Assembly: GCA_019925095.2 (NCBI GenBank)
Contig: CM034391.1
Coordinates: 26,587,051-26,651,050 of the forward strand
Source: Dendrolimus kikuchii
Lineage: Eukaryota > Arthropoda > Insecta > Lepidoptera > Lasiocampidae
Reading direction: 5' to 3'
Length of the DNA stretch: 64,000 bases
Part shown: positions 41,505 through 51,639 of the stretch, piece by piece
Layout: every line of letters begins with the position of its first letter
How positions within the stretch are numbered: position 1 is the stretch's first letter
Position numbers and translations under genes: made by a program
Notes under the pieces: model-generated
What the model saw: the letters and a program-made list of their open reading frames with translations, nothing else
What the model was told of the DNA's origin: nothing
Databases searched by the model: none

Positions 41505-41713
41505 ATACAGTAGGAGACAGGAAGGCTGGAGCTTACCTCGCTCAAAGGATTAGCTTGTGTATGCAGCGAGGTAATGCTGACAGTCTTCTAGGTACAATGC
41601 GTCAGTGGTGAGGTGGGGCTGAACGGGCTTTAATACCTATAGGTTTTTATTCTTTTACTTTGTATATATATTTTTACTTTAGTTTTAATTATAGGATAGT
41701 GTAATTTTTAGTT
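41505..41713 (+). mobile_element. Element N, copy 2
   Basis: GGAAGGCTGGAGCTTACCTC, CGCTCAAAGGATTAGCTTG and GCAGCGAGGTAATGCTGAC match 21510-21625 inverted. The A+T-rich tail has been hit by retroposon C. Confidence 0.55.
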
Positions 41714-42144
41714 TTTTTTTTATTTATTATATATATCTCTACGGACTCGAGTTCCGTACCCTTTTTTAATACTTAATTTCTATGAAAAATTTGAGACTGT
41801 ACACGCTTATTGTTTGTTTTTGTTAGTGTATGTGACATTATATGTAGTAATTTTTCTGTTTTGGTGTACCTTAAGAATAACTTATCATATTAATTTATTC
41901 TAATTTTAATACTAAACTTATACTAATGTAGAGTGTATCTGTTACATGCTGGTGTTGTGAGGAAGTGCATGTGCAGTGTTGGCCTTATATCTATACTTAT
42001 ATATAGTCGTATCTAGTGCCATGTGTGTTGTTTTTTTTCTTTTCTGTGCCTGGGTTATTAATTTTTAGGCTCTTTGTGTGTCTTGGTTTGTTTGTGGAGT
42101 GTGCGTGTAATGCAATGCGATGGTAGTGCGCGTAGGTTTAAGTA
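41714..42144 (-). mobile_element. Retroposon C, copy 5, full length, 14-bp duplication
   Basis: TGTAATTTTTAGTT is at 41700-41713 and 42145-42158. 431 bp. The palindrome TACGGACTCGAGTTCCGTA is at 41740-41758. Body words (ACATGCTGGTGTTGTGAGG, GGTTATTAATTTTTAGGC) match the 30.4-kb copy almost throughout. Confidence 0.93.
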
Positions 42145-42158
42145 TGTAATTTTTAGTT

Positions 42159-42448
42159 ATTACAATTAATAAAAAAAACTATAAGTTGCTGTTTCAAAAT
42201 CTGCTAGTCCAAGCCTATTTTTTTATAATTTTAAATTCATTGCACAAACTCGACAACACAAACAGATTTATACAGTGGTAATGTATAAATTACAATATTC
42301 CACCATCACTAACTCGTAAAAAAAAGTGACAAAAAGAATATTAAAGGTTGCTGGGTACCAATGTAAAGGCAGACCAAAAAAGAAACGAGTCAGAGAGCGT
42401 ATGTCAGAATAGAGGAGTATAGAATGAAAACATACTGTACCGACCCCA
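42159..42448. other. Unassigned stretch
   Basis: No repeat family or coding signal recognised. Confidence 0.3.
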
Positions 42449-42765
42449 AATCCGTGCAGGAACGGAGAAAGAATACAATTTCTTGCGACCGGGCGGCCTG
42501 TCGTAAGAGGCGACAAAACAACCTACAGCCAGGTGGTAGGGCAATTTGCCGACTGAATGGCTACCATCCCTGGTCTAGAGTATGCCGCCATAACAACCTT
42601 GAGTTGTGCTCCGGCATTAGTGACCAGGTTCCAGTCTCCCTTAAAAGAGCAACAGCGCATTTGTAGCACCTTTGCTGTTGCAAATGTCCATAGGCGATGG
42701 TAACCGCTTTCCATCAAGTGCGCTGTCTGCATTTCTGCTGAACTTCTGCAATAAAAAAAAAAAAC
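42449..42765 (+). mobile_element. SINE-B, full length
   Basis: Complete with private changes (GCAATTTGCCGACTGAATGG, TTGCTGTTGC). Ends ATAAAAAAAAAAAAC. Confidence 0.9.
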
Positions 42766-43173
42766 AAAAAGGAGACTGTAGAAGAAAAGAGAGATCTCAG
42801 TAAGAAAAATATCATAATTCAATTAACAAAAATCGCTACCTCTCATGCAATGAGAACGCTACCCTAGAGCCCTATTCATCCTTTCATATTGTTAACTGTA
42901 GCGCTCTCATGGGGCCTACATGCGATGTAATTAATTAGCTCAGTTCTAAAACATTGTTCTATATACACGTTACGTAATATTTCATACCCTTATATACGCA
43001 ACAAGGGGTTTTTATTAATACTATTAAATGTATGTCACGAGCTTTTATATAATTTGCAACAGTTATTAGTTTGTCGCTTTGTTCATTTCTTAGGGATAAA
43101 ACTTTATAACTGAATTAACTGGTCCTTTACACCTTCGACGTAATTTTGGACGCTTGTACAGTCCTCAGGATAA
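42766..43173. other. Unassigned stretch
   Basis: No repeat family or coding signal recognised; ends at the mariner TA. Confidence 0.3.
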
Positions 43174-43175
43174 TA

Positions 43176-44448
43176 ATAGGTTGGGAATAAAGTCTTTTCG
43201 CATATAGTATGTATGAACTTGTAATAAGATCTCTGTGGCTATGCCATTTGTATCTGGCTGGTTTTGGTATCATTAAAAAGTTTTAATTTTAAAGAAGACA
43301 ATTCCAAATTCAAATTAGGAAAATGTATGATTTTCATTTGTTTTTCTTATTGTTAAAATGAGTGAATCTAATGAAGAAATTCGATACATTTTCAAATTTT
43401 ACTACAAAAAAGGTAAAAATGCAACACAAGCCGCGAAAAAAAATTGTGATGTTTATGGACTTAATGCAGTATCCGTGAGAGTAGCGCAAATTTGGTTTAA
43501 GCGTTTTCAATCCGGAAATTTTGATATCAAAGATGCACGTCGCTCTGGTCGCCCTGTTACGGACAAAATTGATGACATTTTTGAAAAAGTGGAGCAAGAT
43601 CGCCATATTAGTAGTTACGATGTAGCTGGAGAACTGGGAATTGACCACAAAACGGTTTTGGCGCATTTGAAAGAAGCAGGATATACAAAAAAGCTCGATA
43701 TTTGGGTGCCTCATGAGCTCACTGAAAGAAACCTAATGAACCGTGTACTCATTTGTGATTCTTTGTTACGACGTAATAAAACCGAACCATTTTTGAAGAA
43801 GCTGATAACTGGTGATGAAAAGTGAATCACGTACGACAAGAACGTGCGAAAAAGATCCTGGTCAAAGGCCGGTCAGGCTTCACAGACTATGGGTTAACTC
43901 GCAACGAGGTGATGCTGTGTGTATGGTGGGATTGGAAGGCCATTATTCATTATGAGCTGTTACCGCCAGGCAGGACCATCGATTCTGCACTGTACTGCGA
44001 ACAACTGATGAGATTTAAGCAAAAAGTTGAGAGAAAGCAGCCGGAATTAATCAACAGAAGGGTGTGGTTTTTCACCATGATAACGCTAGACCTCACACAT
44101 CTTTAGCCACTCAGCAAAAATTACAAGGGTTTGGCTGGGAGGTGTTAATGCATCCGCCGTATAGTCCTGACCTTGCACCTTCAGATTTTCACCTGTTTCG
44201 GTCTCTGCAGAATTCCTTAGGCAGTGTCAGGTTAACATCACGAGAGGATTGCCAAAACCACTTGTCGCAGTTTTTTGATCAGAAGCCCCAAAATTTTTAT
44301 AGCAATGGGATCACGTCCCTACCTACAAGATGGCAAAAAATTATCAACAAAATGGCACCTACACACTTTAGTCAAATGTAAATAAACTTTATAAAAAAAC
44401 CTTTTGAATTTTTATATAAAATGCGAAGAAACTTTTTCCCCAACCTAA
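43176..44448 (+). mobile_element. mariner DNA transposon, nearly full length
   Basis: 1273 bp, flanked by TA (43174-43175, 44449-44450). Left end ATAGGTTGGGAATAAAGTC and right end (minus strand) TTAGGTTGGGGAAAAAGTTT form imperfect terminal inverted repeats of about 28 bases; TTAGGTTGG is a common mariner end. Length and layout are normal for the family. The gene inside is broken. Confidence 0.93.
43358..44384 (+). pseudogene. mariner transposase, broken by a stop and two frameshifts
   Basis: Would cut and paste the element at TA sites as a dimer with a DD34D catalytic triad. Frame 1 (43358-43824) carries both helix-turn-helix parts of the N-terminal domain (YYKKGKNATQAAKK, VRVAQIWFKRFQSGNFDIKD, GRPV) and ends at TGDEK with the first catalytic Asp; a TGA replaces the next, normally Trp, codon. 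Frame 2 (43822-44106, joined by a frameshift near 43890) has VWWDWKAIIHYELLP. Frame 3 (44064-44381) has HHDNARPH with the second Asp and YSPDLAPSDFHLF with the third, 34 residues later. All three acidic residues survive, but no continuous protein can be made. Confidence 0.93.
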
Positions 44449-44564
44449 TACACGAAACTAAAAAAGTAACAATTGAAAAAAAATATCCAAAAAAATATCA
44501 CACGTGAGCGAATAAAATTTTTTAATTAGTACCTATTTTTTTTAAGACAAGCTTATTTTTTGAT

Positions 44565-44639
44565 GTCTGGAGGAGATCGCCTTTGGCGATAAGACCGCCC
44601 ATTGTACTTTAATTTATGTGCAATAAAGTCATTCATTCA
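44565..44639 (+). mobile_element. Element L 3' end with TCAT tail
   Basis: GGAGATCGCCTTTGGCGATA, GACCGCCCATTGTAC, GCAATAAAG, then (TCAT)n. It joins LINE-A copy 17 directly. Confidence 0.55.
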
Positions 44640-44996
44640 TTCCATTCTTTCCACATGCCCGAACCACCGGAGCATTCCTTTCCTTACCTTCATCCCGACA
44701 CTCTCTTTCAGACCAACTCTCTTTCTTACTTCGGTATTACGAACGCGGTCCGCGAGCGTCACTCCGCAGATTTTGCGCAGTGCTCGCATCTCGACCGCGT
44801 TTACTCTACTTTCATGCTCTCTCTTCCATACCCAACTCTCGCATCTATACGTAAGCGTAGGTACCAGCACCGCGTTGTGTATGGCGAGCTGGGCCTTCTG
44901 GCTGAGGTTCTTAGCGCCTAGAAGTTTACCTAACGCTCTATTCACACTATTCCCCAAATTTACTCTTCTTTCTATATCAGCGGTGTACCTTCCTTT
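44640..44996 (-). mobile_element. LINE-A copy 17, lacking its 3' end
   Basis: Minus-strand frame 44637-44957 (106 codons) from MGNSVNRALGKLLGAKNLSQ to WFGHVERME. The usual C-terminal 80 codons and tail are absent; element L's TCAT tail takes their place. The 5' truncation is at GGTACACCGCTGATATAG, close to that of copy 12. Confidence 0.9.
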
Positions 44997-45410
44997 TCAA
45001 TTTCAATTATAATTAATAATAGACAAATTGGCAAAGTACATTACTGACGACTGATGACCCGTTAATGTCATTTCGCTACAAAACTACACGAAAAGCGTCG
45101 ACAATAAAATACAAACTACCTCATATTTCAAAAACAACACAACAGACATTTTCAAACTAATATTCTATGAAAGTATTCCTTAACATCTTCGGCTGATTGA
45201 TATAATTATTTTTAGAATCTTTCAAAAATAATGTGACGGAGTTTAAAACAATGATTTGAACAGTTAGACTTGGACACGATTTTCGTGACGTCACGAGCTA
45301 TTACATCACCACTTGTTGACATTTTTATGTTTTTCCAAGATCTGACTGCCGATACCCAAAACGACAATGTCGCCCGTAGCACACCTCCGCTGTGAAACCT
45401 TACAACAACA
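44997..45410. other. Unassigned stretch
   Basis: No repeat family or coding signal recognised. Confidence 0.3.
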
Positions 45411-45925
45411 ACAACAACAATGCACTTTATTGTACACCAACATTAGATAGAAAAAGTACACAATAAACTTACATTTTTTTTATTTTTTTTATTGCAGGAT
45501 TTCAGCAGACAGGCAGACGACCCACTTGATGGAAAGCGGTTACCATCACCTATAAACATTTGCAACACCAAAGGTGCTACAAATGCGCTGCTGCTCTCTT
45601 AAGGGAGACTGGAACCTGGTCACTAATGCCGGAACACAACTCAAGGTTGTTATGGCGACATACTTTAGACCAGGGGTGGTAGCCATCCAGTCGGGAAAAT
45701 GCCCTACCACCTGGCTGTGGGTTGTTTTGTCGCCTCTTACGACAGGCCGTCCGGCCGCAGGAAATTATATTCTTTCTCCGTTCCTGCACGGATAAATTAC
45801 ATACTAAAAGGTAGTACAATGGGCGGGCTTATTGCTAAAAGCAATCTCTTTCAGGCAACCTTTGGTTGGACAAGAACTAATTACATAGATAGCGTTGGCG
45901 TCCAGTTGAAATAGATAATAATAAA
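45405..45925 (-). mobile_element. Element L, copy 3, split by SINE-B
   Basis: (ACA)n at 45405-45420 is its simple-repeat tail. ATGCACTTTATTGTACACCA follows, and GTACAATGGGCGGGCTTATTG with CTCTTTCAGGCAACC resumes after the insertion. The tail differs from the TCAT tail at 44.6 kb. Confidence 0.6.
45475..45796 (-). mobile_element. SINE-B, full length, 6-bp duplication, inside element L
   Basis: TTACAT is at 45469-45474 and 45797-45802. 322 bp, start and end both typical, so a useful size standard. Confidence 0.95.
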
Positions 45926-45938
45926 ACAATTATAATAC

Positions 45939-46104
45939 GGAAGGTGATGTCAGGAGCCTTAAGAACAGACGAGTGTGCATGACAAGAGTTATGAATGTCA
46001 AAGAAGCAAGTGAGGTGCGTAAGAATGGACCTAAATGGCGCTCTGTTGTTCGTGCCTACCCCGCAAGGGAACTGGCGTGAAGTTATGTATGTATGTATGT
46101 ATGT
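45939..46104 (+). mobile_element. LINE-A copy 18, exact 11-bp duplication
   Basis: AATTATAATAC is at 45928-45938 and 46105-46115. Last 46 codons plus a five-unit tail. Confidence 0.95.
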
Positions 46105-46175
46105 AATTATAATACATATATTATAGTTATAAAAATATATACGTACATAGTCATACAAAACAATCAATAAACACG

Positions 46176-46620
46176 TTATACAGTTAAGTAGTGCTCCTTC
46201 ACAAGTCTGTTAAAAGATTGGATAGATTTAGCAGAGCAGACATCTGCCGGCCGAGCATTCCAGAGATGCACAGCCTGGACAGAGAACGATCTTGCGTAAA
46301 TCTCCGTAGTATGCACTGGTGTCCTAAGTCGCAACCTCTCTGACGTTCTCAAAGACCTCGAATCACTGTGAAAGAACTGAAAACGTTCTTTAAGATAAGA
46401 CGGAGTCCTAGAATCAAACAATACGTTGTAAAGAAGAGACAGAACATGAGCATTACGGCGAAGTCTGATTGGCAACCATTTGAGCTTTGTGCGAAATTCA
46501 GATATGTGATCATATTTGCGCAAGCCATATATGAATCGTATACAGAAATCTTGAAGTCGCTCAAGTTTAACAACAGAACTGCAGTAATTTCGCTATGTCC
46601 TGGCGGTATGTAGGAAAAGG
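46176..46620 (-). pseudogene. CR1-like LINE ORF2 C-terminus
   Basis: The minus strand reads LERLQDFCIRFIYGLRKYDH, then WLPIRLRRNAHVLSLLYNVL, then FSVQAVHLWNARPADV and a stop at 46176. This is the region after the polymerase domain in CR1/Jockey-type ORF2s. It is a different family from LINE-D. Open over its last 115 codons, 5'-truncated near 46620; no RT catalytic motif included. Confidence 0.75.
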
Positions 46621-46699
46621 GGAACACTAGTAAAACTGCTTGTTCTAACGCATAAATTTGACTATAATTCTATCTCTTTCTCCGCGCGGTTTCGTCGAT

Positions 46700-47480
46700 C
46701 TGCTCCGACCAGTGCCAGACACACTTCCGTGTAGAGTTGTGCACGAAAAATTTTTAAAATGAGTTTGTAAGAGTAACATGACATTTTGTACTGAACCAGT
46801 ACAATGTACTACTTCAATTGAGGCGAGGGGATTTGTATAGTTTGTACCGCGATAGTACATTTAATTTTTTTTTTATTGGACTTGACTTTATGTTGTTGGT
46901 CCGAAGACCTTACAACTTTACCGGGGTTTTTGGGGCGAGTGCCTTCGTGAAGCGAAGGCGCTCTAGCCCGGGGGGGCAACTTGCTCGAGGGAGCTCCCTA
47001 AGGAGTTTTACCTCGGCTGGACTGTTGCGATGAGAGGGGGATGAATTTAATGATGCCCACCATAGGGCGACACAAAGCACTAATTGAGAACGGGCGACGG
47101 GTAATATAAAGCCCGAGGTGAAGGATTCCGGCGGGGCGGATACATTTAAAGCGATGAGGCCGGTGAGACGGTGAACGTCATGCTCTCATTTGTCTCGTAC
47201 AAAACTTCTTCTTCGGAAATGTTCGTTAAGAATCGGATGTGATCGGCTTCGTTCACCTCATTCTAACTAGCAGTCGTATATGTCATGTTGTCCCTTTTTG
47301 TCATGTGAATATCCGTAGAGGCGTTATTATACTGTTATCCTCGTTCCGCCCTTCCTCTTACATTCGACGCGTGAATAGTAGCGGGACAAAATGTTTGAAG
47401 TAGTACAAATTTAAATTTTGAGCCGTATCAGTACAAATCTATTTTGTACGGGACAAATGTACTGCCTCACACGTGTACTA
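46700..47480. mobile_element. Element V, GTAC-rich inverted-repeat element, split by LINE-H
   Basis: TTTGTACTGA...GTACTACTTCAA at 46785-46820 faces TTGAAGTAGTAC...TCAGTACAAA at 47396-47440. GTACATTT, TGTAC and AGTAC are over-represented at both sides. Possibly a non-autonomous DNA transposon; ends and target duplication not resolved. Confidence 0.4.
46865..47140 (-). mobile_element. LINE-H 3' UTR, copy 3, 9-bp duplication
   Basis: TACATTTAA is at 46856-46864 and 47141-47149. 276 bp, 5'-truncated inside the UTR. Confidence 0.93.
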
Positions 47481-47904
47481 CTCATCACGCTCCGTGCTTC
47501 GGCCGCCATTTTATTGCGGTGCCGCATTGTTTTCGCACGTGTTTGTGGAAGTCGACAAAAATAAGAAGCGAAACTACATTTTTTCATAAATTGTAGAGGT
47601 CAGAAATATTTATTAAATCATCGAGACTAAGAATAATATGAAAAAATTGCTGACTGACGTCACGTTCCGACGCCCAGTTCTGCTACGAACTCCAGTTGAT
47701 CGCAGCGGAATTCATTCAGCGGTTTCGCTGCTCGTATTTCCCTAGTTACTACTACAACTAGTTACTTTAGCTTACTTCGAAGGTATATTACTAGCATTAA
47801 GGTACGTTCAGAAATAACATTTGAATTCTTAATAGATAGTAGTAGTGACTTAATAGGCTCAGTCGTTTCCGATATGAATAGCTTGATAATAAGGCATCAT
47901 CTTA
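47481..47904. other. Unassigned stretch
   Basis: GCTCCGTGCTTCGGCCGCCA, then A+T-rich; no family recognised. Confidence 0.3.
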
Positions 47905-48188
47905 CATCCCTGCAAGAACGGAGAAAGAATACAATTTCCTGCGGCCGGGTGGCCTGTCGTAAGAGGCGACAAAACAACCCACAGCCAGGTGGTAGGGTAT
48001 TTGCCCGACTGGATGATATAACAACCTTGAGTTGTGTTCTTGAATTAGTGACCAAGTTCCGGTCTCCCTTAAGAGAGCAGCAGCGCATTTGTAGCAGCTT
48101 TAGTGTTGCAAATGTTTATAGGCGATGGTAACCGTTTTCCATCAAGTGCGAGATCTGCCTGTCTGCTGTACTCCTAGAATAAAAAAAG
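47905..48188 (+). mobile_element. SINE-B, with a 30-base gap
   Basis: Starts ATCCCTGCAAGAACGG. It lacks the block GGCTACCACCCCTGGTCTAA (GGATGATATAACAACC instead). Ends CTCCTAGAATAAAAAAAG. Confidence 0.88.
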
Positions 48189-48229
48189 AAGATATAAATA
48201 AAAGAGATAAACACAAGGTTATACACACA

Positions 48230-48485
48230 TGCAAGGACTTTGTTGCGGACAGAGAGCATCCCTCTGACCTGCCCGCCGGAGCACACCTACTCTCCGCGCC
48301 CCGCATACCGCCGACGCCCATAGCTAGCACAGTTAGCAGCTAGGCGTCGGACGGTACGCGGGATATAGGAGCGGTCTTGGAGGCAAAAATTGGCCATTAA
48401 TTTATAATTCTTCACAATTCTACTGTAATTCTCTCGATTTATGTAAAAAGTTCAATATTAATAATCATACAGTCCATTAAATTTG
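48230..48485 (-). repeat. Repeat O, copy 2
   Basis: Inverted partner of 24955-25365. GTTGCGGACAGAGAGC, CACCTACTCTCCGCGCCCCG and TTGGAGGCAAAAATTGGCC mark it. Confidence 0.55.
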
Positions 48486-48940
48486 ATTGCTAAAAATCTG
48501 AAGAATCCTAATAAAATTACAGCCAAACCAGTGCAAAATTGCAAAACCACTTATTTCAACAACCGCAAAACTTACTAATATTAAAATAAATTTTCAGCGA
48601 AATCCTAAAACCCGAAACATCCTCAAAGCTTTCAAATACAAATTGCAACTAAAATCTCAGTACTGAGTTGGGTTGCGCTCAAACGAAACCAATTTGCGTG
48701 AGGTTTGAGTTAAACGATCGTATTCAGCGTACTGCTTCAATACTCAGATGATAGTTTCCCCAAAATTATATCCCGAGCTTGAACTTGTAATCAGTGCCCA
48801 CAAAAGCTTTGATGTTGAAAGAGATTTTGGCTTCAAAAGCTTTGGTTTTCTAATTATTATTCATTCAAAAATGTTTTTATATTTTATATGTATTTTAGTG
48901 ATAAATGAGGGTAGTCAAACTTTATGATGTAAAAACGATT
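48486..48940. other. Unassigned stretch
   Basis: No repeat family or coding signal recognised; frequent AAAACCxxAA words. Confidence 0.3.
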
Positions 48941-48942
48941 TT

Positions 48943-49155
48943 TTTTATTTTTTTATTGCAGGAGTTCAGCAGACAGGCAAACGGCCCACTTGATGGAAAG
49001 CGGTTACAATCGCCTATGGACATTTGCAACACCAAAGGTGCTACAAATGCGCTGCTACTCTCTTAAGGGAGACTGGAACCTGGTCACTAAAGCCGGAACA
49101 CAACTCAAAGTTGGGGTTGTAGCCATCCAGTCGGGCAAATGCCCTACCACCTGGC
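48943..49155 (-). mobile_element. SINE-B, 5'-truncated
   Basis: Ends at CCCTACCACCTGG. A gap of about 28 bases removes the GTTATGGCGACATACTTTAG block (AAAGTTGGGGTTGTAGCC). Confidence 0.87.
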
Positions 49156-49390
49156 ACACTTAAAGGAGAGCTTCAATAAAATAATAATATCACTCATTTC
49201 TCCTGTTGTCTTTCTTATACGATAATATTTATTACTGCCAAAACCCTCGAATAACCGTATCGATTCTTATACTAACAATATATATTACCCACTTAATAAA
49301 TTACACAAAACAAATTATAGATAACGTAGGACACAGTAATAGATAATTCAGTATATAGTGTACCTATAATACACGTAGTATTATTAAAAT
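49156..49390. other. Unassigned stretch
   Basis: No repeat family or coding signal recognised. Confidence 0.3.
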
Positions 49391-49402
49391 TATTACAATT
49401 CA

Positions 49403-49647
49403 GATATACAATGCAAAAGTGGATGGATACAGAAGTCGTGGAAGGCCACGACACACCTTTCATGATCAAATTGATCGTGTACTAGCAGAAGGTGATGTCA
49501 GGAGCCTTAAGAACAGACGAGAGTGCATGACAAGAGTTATGGATGTCAAAGAAGCAAGTGAGGTGTGTAAGAATAAGCCTGAATGGCGCTCTGTTGTTCG
49601 TGCCTACCCCGCAAGGGAACTGGCGTGAAGTTATGTATGTATGTATG
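49403..49647 (+). mobile_element. LINE-A copy 19, exact 12-bp duplication
   Basis: TATTACAATTCA is at 49391-49402 and 49648-49659. Last 69 codons open. Confidence 0.95.
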
Positions 49648-49804
49648 TATTACAATTCAATATCAAGTAAAGAAAAAATATTCGTATCTTGTTTTTCCTA
49701 GAAAATATATTTCGGAATTTCGCAGACCTCGTTCCTGTACTCATTCTGTTTAACTATGATAAATATTTTATTAAACTTAAGAAATACTTACAGTTACATA
49801 ATAT

Positions 49805-50262
49805 TGTTACAACTCCGGTCGCGACAAAAACAAAATCCACCTGCATATCTGAAACAAAGCACATTTATTAACCGTCGGCATTTGAACTAATAACTATTAA
49901 CATTGAAAGTATTGTAATTCTTTTATGATCGTCTTCTTTTGTTTACTTATTGGCATACTGCCTATTGTTGTGTTGTAATCGTTAGCCAGGTGTTACGGAT
50001 TTTAAAGTACAAGCGGATTCTACGATTTTCGGTCACGCTGCCGGGCGGACATATTGCATTTGTGCAGCATAAAGCAATGGCCCAATTGAGGGAGGGGACA
50101 GTCGAGCTAGAACCACGAGCGAAGCGAGACGTGTGTACTACAATCGGGAATCTAATAAGTGACGGACTTTGCGCGTTTTACTGAATTACGACCTTCTGCA
50201 TTACGTTTGGAATTGTTGTGTTCGGTTATATTTGTACCTGTGTTATACGTGTTTGTATGTAG
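49805..50262 (+). mobile_element. LTR-1, 3'-truncated
   Basis: Starts TGTTACAACTCCGG (49805). Contains GGCCCAATTGAGGGAGGGG, AGTGACGGACTTTGCGCG and GTTATACGTGTTTGTAT, then stops before the AATAAA/TCGTAACA end. An 81-codon frame (49939-50184) is fortuitous. A Helitron-type end (CTCTTTATAATATTAGTATAG) follows at about 50303-50323. Confidence 0.85.
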
Positions 50263-50700
50263 ATCCAGAGATTACCCCTTACAACGTCACAAACTTTACC
50301 TCTTTATAATATTAGTATAGATTATGTTAGTACTCACTGTCATCAGTAGAAATATACTATACTTATAAAATGGCTCATATTGCAAGCAGTGAAGAAATAA
50401 TATTACTTTTAAAACTATAGTATAGTAAAAATATAGCGTATTGGAGTTTGTATAAGGAATTTAAAAATAAAAAAAATCAGGGGTCTATTTCGGACCAGCA
50501 TATTCCGAAAATACGATTTTTAGAATATTTATCTGTCTGTCTGTTAGAGCTTCACGCAAAAACTACTGAACAGATCTAAATGAAACTCTAAAAAGAGCTA
50601 GCTTATATTCTAAGTCAACACTTATGTAACAGTCTTGCATAGATTCGGGTAAAAAAGTACCAAATATACCAAATATTAACTATTTGGGTAGGGTTTCCCC
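50263..50700. mobile_element. Helitron-like scraps
   Basis: TTATAATATTAGTATAGATT near 50305 and GCTTCACGCAAAAACTACTG near 50550 belong to CTAG-ended element wording. Complete elements not delimited. Confidence 0.4.
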
Positions 50701-51315
50701 TTAATTGTTCAGATTTTGATGTGATTATTCACACAGCACAGTAAGCAATGAACACCGTCCACACGCCGCTACGCCTTTTATACGAAAATACTATCCTACA
50801 AAACAATAACAACGCAACACTGCTAAAAATAGCAATTACATCATAGTGTTGCCAGGATCACAAAAACAATTATAATAATTAGTTACTGATGCACTAAATT
50901 ATCTAGACGAGACGATAATTTAGTGGGTTTATAAAATTAATTAACCGGTAGAAAATGGTAATCTAATTATAAATCGAATCAACTTATCAGATGATTCGAT
51001 TTATCGATTAATCGACTAAATATATTGTCTATGACGATTGTCTATGTGATATCAATATACACTATGGTTCTCATGAATACTGTGGTGGACACCTTGTAAC
51101 ACTGATTTCATACTCGGCTGGACCGGTGTGTACCTTCCCGTAGTAAATCGTGCCGCGACACGAAGTTTTTTTTTATAAAGTATTTATCATTACCATCTGA
51201 TCAATAGTAATCTCCGCTTTCTATTCCCCTTCTCCCCCCCGTATTTGGGGTCTGTACCATACGTCTTTTCCTTCAAAAATTTTCTATTTTAGCATATGTC
51301 CTCTATCATGTATTT
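50701..51315. other. Unassigned stretch
   Basis: No family recognised. Bases 50895-51010 repeat TAATCGAnT-type words (ATTCGATTTATCGATTAATC). Confidence 0.3.
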
Positions 51316-51316
51316 T

Positions 51317-51628
51317 ATCCGTGCAGGATCCGAGAAGGAATACATTTCCTGCGGCCGGGTGGCCTGTTGTAAGAGGCGACTTAACAACCCACAGCCAGGT
51401 GGTAGGGCATTTGCCCGACCGGATGGCTACCAGCCCTGGTCTAAAGTATGCTGCCATAACAACCTTGAGTTGTGTTCCGGCATTAGTGACCAGGTTCCAG
51501 TCTCCTTTAAGAGAGCAGCAGCGCATCTGTAGCAACTTTGGTGGTGCAAATTTCCATAGGCGATGGTAACCGCTTTCCATCAAGTGGGCCGTCTGCCTGT
51601 CTGCTGATCTCCTCCAATAAAAAAAAAT
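51317..51628 (+). mobile_element. SINE-B, full length
   Basis: Start ATCCGTGCAGGATCCGAG with a small lesion (GGAATACATTTCC); end CTCCTCCAATAAAAAAAA. Confidence 0.9.
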
Positions 51629-51639
51629 CATCATCATCA

